A stretch of DNA of 64,000 nt from Liolophura sinensis. Lineage: Eukaryota > Mollusca > Polyplacophora > Chitonida > Chitonidae. Each line of letters begins with the position of its first letter. The stretch's first letter is position 1. The position numbers and the translations under genes were made by a program. The notes beneath the pieces were generated by a model. The model worked only from the letters and a program-made list of their open reading frames with translations. It was not told where the DNA came from and searched no databases. The stretch lies in NCBI RefSeq assembly GCF_032854445.1, contig NC_088295.1, positions 67,921,058-67,985,057 on the forward strand, given 5' to 3'. Of this stretch, positions 48,101 to 56,029 are shown one piece after another.

Positions 48101-50938
48101 ACATACTCCTCACTGTGGAACTTCAGGATTTCTTCTCTGGTCAACTTGGATGGAGGAACAATGCTAAAACAAAAAAGAAAAATTCGGTTTTTCTCCATTT
48201 TCAATATTAATATTAACTGCCTACTTCCATTTTCAAAACTGTGAATCTAAGACTTTCTATATTTTTTCGTCAGTTTTGACACTAAATTTCATTCACATTA
48301 AAGATAAATTTTCCATAGTTACCAGAGGTATTTCAGTAATCCGTAAGCCTCGATCAGCCTGTGTACCATGCATGCCTACAACACAAGGCATCATTATATC
48401 ACATTCCATCAACCAAGAAAAATGCTGATACAATAAACAAACTTATGGGTACATGTGCCACTATTATCTGCTTATAAAATTTCGTAATCTCATGTAAGAC
48501 TTTGCATAAAATTTTCTACATAGAAGTACAAATACTTTCCACGTACTGATGTAGATTCCTCGAGTGAGGTTTGCCAGCAAGTTCATCCCCTTTTCCTTGG
48601 TGAGTTTTTGTGTGTAATTTCCTTTTTTGTGACATATCAGGCGGGCCACAAATATATGATAACCCTTTTAAATATGCAATTATCAAAAATGTTTTAAACA
48701 TAAAATTTGATCTTTCACACACACATTACTTTCATACCATAATGGAAATTTCAGCACAATTTCTGCGCAATACCTACAATCCCAGGCACCCTAATCATGG
48801 CATCACACAGTATACAGAGCCTCTGTACAATACCTACCCTTCCCAGGCACCCTAATCATGGCATCACACAGTACACAGCCTCTATACCATACCCACCCTT
48901 CCCAGGCACCCTAATCATGGCATCAAGCAGTATACAGAGCCTCTATACCATACCTACCCTTCCCAGGCACCCTAATCATGGCCTCATTTAGTACAGAGCC
49001 TCTATACCATACCTACCCTTCCCAGGCACCCTAATCATGGTCTCACACAGTACACAGCCTCTATACCATACCTACCCTTCCCAGGCACCCTAATCATGGC
49101 CTCATTTAGTACGGAGCCTCTATACCATACCTACCCTTCCCAGGCACCCTAATCATGGCGTCACACAGTACATGAAGCTTCTGTACAATACCTACGCTCC
49201 CAGGCACCCTAACCATGGCGTCACACAGTATATAAAGCTTCTCTACAATACCTACACTAACAGGCACCCTAATCATGGCGTAACACAGTACAGAGTCTCT
49301 GTAGAAAACCTCCTCTGCCAGGCACCCTAATCATGGCGTCACACAGTACAGAGCCTCTGTAGAAAACCTACCCTGCCAGGCACCCTAATCATGGCGTCAC
49401 ACAGTATACAGAGCCTCTGTACAATACCTACCCTTCCAGGCACCCTAATCATGGCGTCACACAGTTGCATGTATTCATCACTGTGTACATACACAACAGT
49501 ACGTCCACCTCTCACTGGGCCATATTTTTTTGTAGTGCCCGTCTGATTAACTTCTGGAATGGATTGTTTCTCTTGATATGTCACAATATTACAACCGTTC
49601 ACTCCGCATGGAGCTTGTTCAGGCTTTCCTTCAGAAGAACACACTGGCATACAGCTTTTAACACACGTTAAGGATGTTTGCTTGTCAGTTTCAAGCATTT
49701 TGATACTTTCACAAGCCACATACTCTGAAATATGGTCATCTTTATCCAATTTGCATTCCTCTCGATCATTTGTTAATGCTTTGTTAACACTGCTCAGCAC
49801 ATTCTCCACACAATGTGTCAATACTGTGGCTTCTTGGCACACTTTGACAGTATTTTCATCAAAGACAATATTTGACATTGGTGAAATTGTATCGCACACA
49901 TCTCCCCTTTCATTGGTACAACAGGAATGACTCCCAAATATGTCACTTTCACCATTTGCTTGATGTAGTAAATCATTTTGCATCGCTAAATGTTCACAGG
50001 ACTTCGCACCAAGATGATCATTGGAAGAATATGTAACATCCAAATGTTTTGTTTCATGACAAATTACAGCATTTATTGTGACATCACTAAATTTTGTTTC
50101 CAATTTGCCGAAGTTGTTAATATTGAGGTCACTGTAGAAAAAGTCTGGTGTGACCTTTAAACCCACAGTTTTGGTGGTAAGTTTCTTTTCTTTCATACCA
50201 TGCATCGTCTGTTCAACTGTATCTAATGGAGTTATCTGTCCCTGAAGACTCTGTGCTTCAGGTTCATCCACATTATCTACCAAGTCTGTGGCTGTCTTTG
50301 TATCCTTATCATGCTTGTAAACATTATATCCTTCTACAAAGTCAATGGCCTTGGTAGATTTTCTCCAGTCAACAGAACAGTCCAACTTGAATTTTTTCTG
50401 AACTGGACTTGTGGCAGAAACTGGACACTCCTGAACATGTGTGTCACCTGGCAAGATTTCCTGTCAAATGAATAGTATTCATTTTTACATGAATCTTCCA
50501 AAATATTAATAAATATTTACTTAATAAATTTTAAGAATGTACCCTTTATCCTAATTTTAACTATACTCAGTTAATGCAATGCTCAATCAAACTAATGGAG
50601 CAGCACTAATATCCAAAGATTACATCTCACTCTGCTCAGTTTTATCAGAAAACACTGAAAATAGACATTTAATTTTTCATCTCACTGAGAACTGAAATGT
50701 AATTCTGATTTTAAAAAAAGCAATAATAATACATATACAGTAGCAGAAACTATATCAAAGTGTTCAACCACTACTTTCTTCAGATAAATGTAGAATACTA
50801 ATAGTTTTCTCATGTAAGTTATTATATTTTACCATGTCTCAAATCACTTTCACTCGGTGTTCTATTTCTTTCTGGGGAATACATTCAAATCCGCTGCTGC
50901 TAACGAACAGGCCCATTTATCCATACCAATGAGATCAT
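39118..50938 (-). CDS. HDAC8: HDAC8, class I histone deacetylase, twelve coding exons, long N-terminal extension
   Basis: Exons in order of transcription: 50927-50938, 49432-50460, 48323-48375, 48030-48163, 46237-46378, 45912-46024, 45383-45460, 41668-41776, 41097-41269, 40603-40697, 40262-40371, 39118-39154. All introns are GT-AG with agreeing phases. With the ATG at 50938 the product has 694 residues; human HDAC8 has 377. Residues 327-694 are the deacetylase domain. Zinc ligands D489, H491 and D578, active-site H453 and H454 (in [11 protein letters not shown]), rim residue D412 and catalytic Y617 are all present, so an active lysine deacetylase is expected; known HDAC8 substrates include the cohesin subunit SMC3. 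The position of human Ser39, a PKA site, is Cys349. Residues 5-326 match nothing I recognise. The start is unsettled: exon 1 is open in phase for another 79 codons upstream but without an in-frame ATG. Exons 2 and 4 end in tandem arrays that repeat their donor sites. Confidence 0.93.
39259..39274. repeat. Poly-C run, 16 bases
   Basis: An uninterrupted run of 16 C in HDAC8 intron 11; its length is probably unreliable in the assembly. Confidence 0.9.
39530..39770 (-). mobile_element. Full-length SINE with perfect 13-bp target-site duplication
   Basis: On the minus strand it runs from GGGGCCTCTGTGGCTCAGTC through GTTAGCGCGCTAGCGCAGC to a TACGCCGT-type tail and (AAAT)n. GTGATACAATGAT flanks it exactly (39517-39529 and 39771-39783). 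It lies in HDAC8 intron 11 in the same orientation as the gene and is the best-preserved copy in the window. Confidence 0.93.
40262..40371 (-). CDS. HDAC8: HDAC8 exon 11 (residues 647-682 and part of 683)
   Basis: Encodes [20 protein letters not shown], equivalent to [20 protein letters not shown] in human HDAC8, then [11 protein letters not shown]. The acceptor CAAAAG is weak in pyrimidines. Two donors are possible four bases apart (exon end 40266 or 40262). Confidence 0.85.
40603..40697 (-). CDS. HDAC8: HDAC8 exon 10 (residues 615-646)
   Basis: Acceptor GCTTGCAG, donor CAG|GTATGT. Encodes [20 protein letters not shown] and [11 protein letters not shown]. The Tyr of GGGGY (residue 617) is the catalytic tyrosine, human Y306. 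Confidence 0.95.
41097..41269 (-). CDS. HDAC8: HDAC8 exon 9 (residues 557-614)
   Basis: Acceptor TACTCTAG, donor GGAG|GTGGGT. Encodes [20 protein letters not shown], then [20 protein letters not shown] and LLLLGGGG. D578 in [10 protein letters not shown] is the third zinc ligand (human D267). Confidence 0.95.
41668..41776 (-). CDS. HDAC8: HDAC8 exon 8 (residues 521-556)
   Basis: Acceptor AATACTAG, donor GAG|GTATAC. Encodes [20 protein letters not shown] and [17 protein letters not shown], matching [20 protein letters not shown] in human HDAC8. Confidence 0.95.
42166..45017. repeat. 56-bp satellite-like tandem array, about 51 copies, with 560-bp higher-order repeat
   Basis: CAATATTCTGACTGAAAATT recurs every 56 bases across the whole span; only a unit near 42770 differs in length by a base or two. 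Unit variants (ATTTCTGTGTATC versus ATCTCTGGGTATC; TATGCGG, TAGGCAG, TTTGCAG, TAGGTAG) are not random: AGGCAGTGATAGAATC recurs at 42915 and 43475, and AGGTAGTGATAGAATC at 43195, 43755 and 44875, all multiples of 560. It occupies most of HDAC8 intron 7 (41777-45382). Confidence 0.95.
45383..45460 (-). CDS. HDAC8: HDAC8 exon 7 (residues 495-520)
   Basis: Acceptor TTACTCAG, donor CCTG|GTAGGT. Encodes [20 protein letters not shown] and AGFFP, matching [20 protein letters not shown] in human HDAC8. Confidence 0.95.
45912..46024 (-). CDS. HDAC8: HDAC8 exon 6 (residues 458-494)
   Basis: Acceptor TATTTAAG, donor GATG|GTATGA. Encodes [20 protein letters not shown] and [12 protein letters not shown]489 and H491 are the zinc ligands equivalent to human D178 and H180. 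Confidence 0.96.
46237..46378 (-). CDS. HDAC8: HDAC8 exon 5 (residues 410-456)
   Basis: Acceptor ATGTTTCAG, donor AAA|GTAAGA. Encodes [40 protein letters not shown] and GWHHAKK. H453 and H454 are human H142 and H143. Phe449 stands where human HDAC8 has Ser (NWSGG). Confidence 0.95.
46441..48112 (-). repeat. 84-bp array made of HDAC8 exon 4 end plus its 5' splice site; 20 copies, 19 donors
   Basis: Read on the minus strand, each unit encodes the HDAC8 segment [28 protein letters not shown] and ends with CTAG|GTGAG, the splice donor of exon 4. The donor recurs at exactly 84-base steps from 48029 to 46517, 19 times without loss; the 20th copy, nearest exon 5, lacks it. Copy 1 is the genuine exon end. 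Copies 3, 8, 9 and 16 carry stop codons (copy 8 has two) in the HDAC8 frame. The array fills intron 4 to within about 65 bases of the exon 5 acceptor at 46378. A likely seed is the short match between GTGAGGAG inside the exon and GTGAGG at the donor. Confidence 0.95.
48030..48163 (-). CDS. HDAC8: HDAC8 exon 4 (residues 365-409), first unit of the 84-bp array
   Basis: Acceptor TTGTTTTAG. Encodes [40 protein letters not shown] and RCGL, ending CTAG|GTGAGG in phase 1. Ending here gives the family's usual length (human FHTDAYLQHL... to EYGLG). Using the next donor, at 47946, would add 28 residues in frame. Later donors would include a stop codon. Confidence 0.92.
48323..48375 (-). CDS. HDAC8: HDAC8 exon 3 (residues 348-364 and part of 365)
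   Basis: A 53-base exon. Acceptor GTTGTAG, donor CTG|GTAACT. Encodes [17 protein letters not shown], matching ASMVHSLIEAYALHKQM in human HDAC8. The second residue is Cys where human has Ser39. Confidence 0.9.
48775..49475 (-). repeat. 58-61-bp array made of HDAC8 exon 2 end plus its 5' splice site; 12 copies, 11 donors
   Basis: The plus-strand phrase CAGGCACCCTAATCATGG, or a close variant, begins at 48783, 48844, 48903, 48964, 49023, 49082, 49141, 49201, 49261, 49319, 49377 and 49437. On the minus strand each unit holds the exon end encoding [11 protein letters not shown], then GTAGGT (the exon 2 donor) and about 20 bases of intron. Only the unit at 49319 has lost GTAGGT. The first two units are in frame (60-bp spacing); the third introduces a TGA. 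Unit lengths after that are not multiples of three. Confidence 0.93.
49432..50460 (-). CDS. HDAC8: HDAC8 exon 2 (residues 5-347): N-terminal extension and start of the deacetylase domain
   Basis: Acceptor ATTTGACAG, donor AGG|GTAGGT, 1029 bases in phase 0. Residues 5-326 are acidic and rich in Asp, Glu, Lys, Thr and Cys, with no domain I recognise and no membrane segment or signal peptide. Only the last 21 residues ([20 protein letters not shown] and GR) belong to HDAC8 as known in vertebrates ([20 protein letters not shown]). That a 1-kb exon stays open in both copies of the duplicated segment argues that the extension is really translated. Confidence 0.85.
50927..50938 (-). CDS. HDAC8: HDAC8 exon 1, minimal coding part (MISL)
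   Basis: The ATG at 50938-50936 has A at -3 and is in phase with exon 2 through donor TTG|GTATGG. The same frame is open upstream to about 51199 with protein-like content ([37 protein letters not shown]) but no ATG. An ATG at 51171 opens a different frame (MAGKSTASQLGEKK) that would join this one if the run of eight A near 51133 had nine. The true start is therefore open. Confidence 0.5.
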
Positions 50939-51424
50939 TGTGTTAGTAACTGGTGTCCAGTCTGTTTCGGTGTTGGGCTGAATACTGAAGTCGTACGGTG
51001 TTGTGAGGACGGCGTTAGGAATATCGCCGACATTTAACTTTTCACTAAGATCAATGTTTCTGTAATCTAAAGAGGCGTTTATGGGTTCGACATGTAACTT
51101 ATTTAAGCGATAGTCCCGCCTGCAACATTTTTTTTCTCGCCAAGCTGAGACGCTGTGCTTTTTCCCGCCATACACGTTTCTACCTCCCTTTCTTAAGATT
51201 GCTTTAAGGGGAGGTAATCTTCATGTTTGAGCAGTATTAAAAACTCGCTCATTGGTCTTGTAAAGTGGACATTTTGCTCAAAACTGAATAAATTTGTAGA
51301 AAAGTTTTAACCCGACTGTTCAGCATATAAAATCAACAACAGGAAGTCAAGCGCCAAACTATATCATAAGTTATCTCCCTTACAGTTCCATTGTGAGTGT
51401 GAGAAAAACGTGATCGACTGACTG
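50939..51424. promoter_or_regulatory. Probable shared promoter of HDAC8 (-) and CTP synthase (+), copy A
   Basis: HDAC8 starts to the left. On the plus strand GACTGACTG|GTAAGTGAAC at 51424 looks like the donor of a 5' untranslated exon pointing right, towards CTP synthase. No TATA box is evident, which is common for head-to-head gene pairs. Inference from layout only. Confidence 0.4.
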
Positions 51425-52062
51425 GTAAGTGAACATGTGCCTACAGAAATCCGTATGTTATTAATCAAAGTTTACAGAGGCAGTGATGGAAAATTTGTTT
51501 TAAGTCGAGGCAGATGAATTATTTCTATGCAATTTTTCTGTTGGTGGTGACAAAAATGAACCCGTTCATGAAAAATCTATTGTAGTTCAAATACGAATAC
51601 TGGCGCCAGATATCAAATGATCATTTCCCCGCTCCCCAGTAACGTGCAGTGGTTCCGGTTGTGTGCTGCAAAACTGATTGTATGTGCGGGGTCTTCAATT
51701 TCTGCTTGATTTCCTGGCACTCTGTCAGCAGTCTGAAGAGTTTGAACGTTGAGTTTCACTGAAGGCTTTGTATTCAAACATTAAATTTTGACTAAAATTG
51801 ATGTGCATACTGGCCTACAGACTACATGACAATCTACATATGAGTTATCATATAGGCCCTAATAATGATCTGAGTCAGTGGTACTGGTTGTCCATCACAG
51901 AGTGTTATTTTAAAAATTCCTAAATTCATCAGTGTCGCAATAAGTGTCAAAATTGTAAACTAGTGTACTGTCTATCAAGATGGCCTGTAGATAGTAGGGA
52001 CAGTAATGGTACCATACAATGCATAATGTGTGTTTTTTGTCAATGGGACTCAATTTTTTTGT

Positions 52063-52355
52063 AAAGGACTGCTTCAGTGGACTTGTGGTTAGAGTGTGCA
52101 TCTCAGAATCGGAAGATCTGGAATCAAACCTTGGCTGGGACAAACCAAAGACTTAAAATATGGTACCTCGTTTGGTGCTCAGTCATGTCATTGCTGGAGG
52201 TTTGAACAAGGGAGCAGAGCCATGTCAGGATAATGTGACAGGGTGGGATGTGATGTCTGGTGATGGCAGCACTTCAGCGACATAGATTCACCCTGCCAGA
52301 AGAAGACACAGTATACATGCACACACCGAATGACGACTTCTTGTCATATAACTGA
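52063..52355 (+). mobile_element. tRNA-headed SINE of a third family, copy A
   Basis: Has an A-box-like TTGTGGTTAGAGTGTGC and a B-box-like ATCTGGAATCAAACC, followed by about 200 bases ending CTTCTTGTCATATAACTG. The tRNA-like part is too altered to be a working tRNA gene. The same element is at 56675-56967 in copy B. Confidence 0.65.
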
Positions 52356-52922
52356 AGAAAGCCCCCAAACCCCAAATGTACATAGGCCTACAATTTTTTC
52401 TACATACCATTGTCAGATTAAGTTTCCAAAAAACATCATCACAAAAGGATACTATAATATGGTTTACAGTAAGATTTGGGAAAACCTTTTTATCAGTTTG
52501 CATGGAGTTGATGAGACAAATTGTGAAAGAAAAGTCCAGTCACAGTAACTGTATAATTCAAAGACCAGAGTTTTCACTTTCATTTAGTAAGTTCAAGGAT
52601 TGATAATAGGTAGTACTATTTCCTCTCTTGCAGAAATGGTCATGGAATATTAATTGGAGCTTAACACCGCACTCAAGACTTCAATTTCTGTGACAGTGGT
52701 CAGGTGCATAGAGTTGACTGGTTGTAGGAAACCGAACAGTATCGAGCCAAAACAAAAACACAGCCCCTCGCCACATACATGACAAATTTCTTGAGTTTAA
52801 GCCACAGCTTAATCAAACGTACGGGACCTGGCCTATGGATTAAGAAGCTGTCTTAGACTTGAGTCCGTCTTGATGTTAAAACTACGTCTGATTTAGGTTT
52901 AAGAAAGGTTTGTGATCCTGTG

Positions 52923-53051
52923 CCCAGTTTCATGAAGCTCCCTTAACATTACGAGCTTGCAACTACCATGACGATGTAATGCCTACAGCACTGGTTGCTG
53001 TGGTTGTTAAGTGAACGTATAACGTTAAGAGTGCTTCGTGTAACCGCTGGG
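52923..53051. mobile_element. Small MITE-like element, copy A
   Basis: The ends CCCAGTTTCATGAAGC...CTTAACATTACG and CGTATAACGTTAAGAGTGCT...CGCTGGGG are imperfect inverted repeats. The counterpart in copy B is 57529-57657. Confidence 0.5.
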
Positions 53052-53544
53052 GCCATGTTTCAAGGACACCACATCATTGGTTAAGGTCTCAGTGACTACA
53101 GCAAAAAAAAACACTTAGTCAAACATGAGGAAGAAATCAAAAAAGATAGGATACATTGGTACATTCTAATGAAAGTGACAGGATGGCAATTGTAAATGAC
53201 TATCTTGTAACTTGTAACAAAAGACGTAGTAGCTAGTGGTATGTTATCGGAATCGGCCATCGAGCGCCCAGCAACAGTGGGACATTAATTAATGACATTA
53301 CACATTAATGAGCATATAAGGAGAGATAAAGAGATTTGTTTGTTTTCTGGACTTGTTTTCTGAATTCACCACTATATTTAATGAAATAAAAAAAATGTGT
53401 ACATATTTTATTGCTCGTATGCTAATTGCGTATTTCCTTGGGAGTGTGGCCTAAGCTTTTTCTTGCTCGCATGTTTATTACTGCTTTGGTTCCTGAGGAG
53501 TGTAGCCCAAACTTGAGACAAGGAAGTTAGGTTTACTTCCTCTC

Positions 53545-53744
53545 NNNNNNNNNNNNNNNNNNNNNNNNNNNNNNNNNNNNNNNNNNNNNNNNNNNNNNNN
53601 NNNNNNNNNNNNNNNNNNNNNNNNNNNNNNNNNNNNNNNNNNNNNNNNNNNNNNNNNNNNNNNNNNNNNNNNNNNNNNNNNNNNNNNNNNNNNNNNNNNN
53701 NNNNNNNNNNNNNNNNNNNNNNNNNNNNNNNNNNNNNNNNNNNN
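53545..53744. other. Assembly gap, exactly 200 N
   Basis: A run of 200 N, a typical fixed-size scaffold gap. It joins a contig ending at the right edge of copy A to one starting inside the tandem array of copy B. Confidence 0.99.
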
Positions 53745-54066
53745 CATGGCATCACACAGTACATGAAGCTTCTGTACAATACCTACGCTCCCAGGCACCC
53801 TAACCATGGCGTCACACAGTATATAAAGCTTCTGTACAATACCTACACTAACAGGCACCCTAATCATGGCGTAACACAGTACAGAGTCTCTGTAGAAAAC
53901 CTCCTCTGCCAGGCACCCTAATCATGGCGTCACACAGTACAGAGCCTCTGTAGAAAACCTACCCTGCCAGGCACCCTAATCATGGCGTCACACAGTATAC
54001 AGAGCCTCTGTACAATACCTACCCTTCCAGGCACCCTAATCATGGCGTCACACAGTTGCATGTATT
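53745..54066 (-). repeat. Part of the exon 2 end / donor array, copy B
   Basis: Five to six units equivalent to those at 49154-49475, with the same order of unit variants. The rest of the array is lost in the gap. Confidence 0.9.
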
Positions 54067-55051
54067 CATCACTGTGTACATACACAACAGTACGTCCACC
54101 TCTCACTGGGACATATTTTTTTGTAGTGCCCGTTTGATTAACTTCTGGAATGGATTGTTTCTCTTGATATGTCACAATATTACAACCGTTCACTCCGCAT
54201 GGAGCTTGTTCAGGCTTTCCTTCAGAAGAACACACTGGCATACAGCTTTTAACACACGTTAAGGATGTTTGCTTGTCAGTTTCAAGCATTTTGATACTTT
54301 CACAAGCCACATACTCTGAAATATGGTCATCTTTATCCAATTTGCATTCCTCTCGATCATTTGTTAATGCTTTGTTAACACTGCTCAGCACATTCTCCAC
54401 ACAATGTGTCAATACTGTGGCTTCTTGGCACACTTTGACAGTATTTTCATCAAAGACAATATTTGACATTGGTGAAATTGTATCGCACACATCTCCCCTT
54501 TCATTGGTACAACAGGAATGACTCCCAAATATGTCACTTTCACCATTTGCTTGACGTAGTAAATCATTTTGCATCGCTAAATGTTCACCGGACTTCGCAC
54601 CAAGATGATCACTGGAAGAATTTGTAACATCCAAATGTTTTGTTTCATGACAAATTACAGCATTTATTGTGACATCACTAAATTTTGTTTCCAATTTGCC
54701 AAAGTTGTTAATATTGAGGTTACTGTAGAAAAAGTCTGGTGTGACCTTTAAACCCACAGTTTTGGTGGTAAGTTTCTTTTCTTTCATACCATGCATCGTC
54801 TGTTCAACTGTATCTAATGGAGTTATCTGTCCCTGACGACTCTGTGCTTCAGGTTCATCCACATTATCTACCAAGTCTGTGGCTGTCTTTGTATCCTTAT
54901 CATGCTTGTAAACATTATATCCTTCTACAAAGTCAATGGCCTTGGTAGATTTTCTCCAGTCAACAGAACAGTCCAACTTGAATTTTTTCTGAACTGGACT
55001 TGTGGCAGAAACTGGACACTCCTGAACATGTGTGTCACCTGGCAAGATTTC
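54023..55051 (-). CDS. HDAC8: HDAC8 exon 2, second copy
   Basis: Same length and splice sites as 49432-50460, fully open. Nine base differences, seven of which change the residue (for example L/R, D/N, Y/N, N/S, C/G, H/R, G/V). There are no downstream HDAC8 exons on this side of the gap, so this is an allelic copy or, less likely, a truncated duplicate gene. Confidence 0.75.
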
Positions 55052-55523
55052 CTGTCAAATGAATAGTATTCATTTTTACATGAATCTTCCAAAATATTAA
55101 TAAATATTTACTTAATAAATTTTAAGAATGTAGGCCTACCCTTTATCCTAATTTTAACTATACTCAGTTAATGCAATGCTCAATCAAACTAATGGAGCAG
55201 CACTAATATCCAAAGATTACATCTCACTCTGCTCAGTTTTATCAGAAAACACTGAAAATAGACATTTAATTTTTCATCTCACTGAGAACTGAAATGTAAT
55301 TCTGATTTTAAAAAAAGTAATAATAATACATATACAGTAGCAGAAACTATATCAAAGTGTTCAACCACTACTATCTTCAGATAAATGTAGAATACTAATA
55401 GTTTTCTCATGTAAGTTATTATATTTTACCATGTCTCAAATCACTTTCACTCGGTGTTCTATTTCTTTCTGGGGAATACATTCAAATCCGCTGCTGCTAA
55501 CGAACAGGCCCATTTATCCATAC

Positions 55524-55535
55524 CAATGAGATCAT
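55524..55535 (-). CDS. HDAC8: HDAC8 exon 1, second copy (minimal coding part)
   Basis: Counterpart of 50927-50938, with identical ATG and donor TTG|GTATGG. The longer upstream open frame is also present, with one replacement (Cys/Phe) and one silent difference. The A-run that decides the start is eight long here as well. Confidence 0.5.
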
Positions 55536-56029
55536 TGTGTTAGTAACTGGTGTCCAGTCTGTTTCGGTGTTGGGCTGAATACTGAAGTCGTACGGTGTTG
55601 TGAGGACAGCGTTAGGAATATCGCCGACATTTAACTTTTCACTAAGATCAATGTTTCTGTAATCTAAAGAGGCGTTTATGGGTTCGACATGTAACTTATT
55701 TAAGCGATAGTCCCGCCTGAAACATTTTTTTTCTCGCCAAGCTGAGACGCTGTGCTTTTTCCCGCCATACACGTTTCTACCTCCCTTTCTTAAGATTGCT
55801 TTAAGGGGAGGTAATCTTCATGTTTGAGCAGTATTAAAAACTCGCTCATTGGTCTTGTAAAATGGACATTTTGCTCAAAACTGAATAAATTTGTAGAAAA
55901 GTCTTAACCCGACTGTTCAGCATATAAAATCAACAACAGGAAGTCAAGCGCCAAACTATATCGTAAGTTATCTCCCTTACACGCCTACAGTTCCATTGTG
56001 AGTGTGAGAAAAACGTGATCGACTGACTG
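55536..56029 (+). promoter_or_regulatory. Probable CTP synthase promoter and 5' untranslated exon, copy B
   Basis: The donor CTGACTG|GTAAGTG at 56029 could splice to the acceptor at 59691 just before the CTP synthase ATG. The rest of the exon has no ATG-started frame of any length. Inference; no transcript data. Confidence 0.35.

Larger units (their letters stand above)
49154..53544. repeat. 4.4-kb duplicated segment, copy A
   Basis: Matches 53745-58134 from inside the exon 2 array to the words TTTACTTCCTCTC. Over the 1278 exon 1 and exon 2 bases compared I count 11 substitutions. Non-coding parts also differ by a few small insertions or deletions. Copy A is joined to the rest of HDAC8; copy B to CTP synthase. 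The likeliest explanation is two haplotypes left unmerged by the assembler. Confidence 0.95.

Noticed and set aside
46441-48112. The 84-bp array as a long in-frame repeat domain of HDAC8
   Set aside because: Copies 3, 8, 9 and 16 contain stops in the HDAC8 frame, so at most the first two units can be translated from this sequence.
46441-48112. Recursive splicing at each CTAG|GTGAG junction
   Set aside because: The bases before each AG are purine-rich (CAGAGGTGTGGACTAG) with no pyrimidine tract, so the sites look like donors only.
46401-48167. Plus-strand open frame of 588 codons with repeats of [18 protein letters not shown]
   Set aside because: It is the opposite strand of the 84-bp HDAC8 array. 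A 84-bp unit free of stops in one frame stays open however often it is repeated. There is no start context, splice context or similarity to a known protein.
53408-53867. Reading frames that run through the N block
   Set aside because: They exist only because N is read as any residue.
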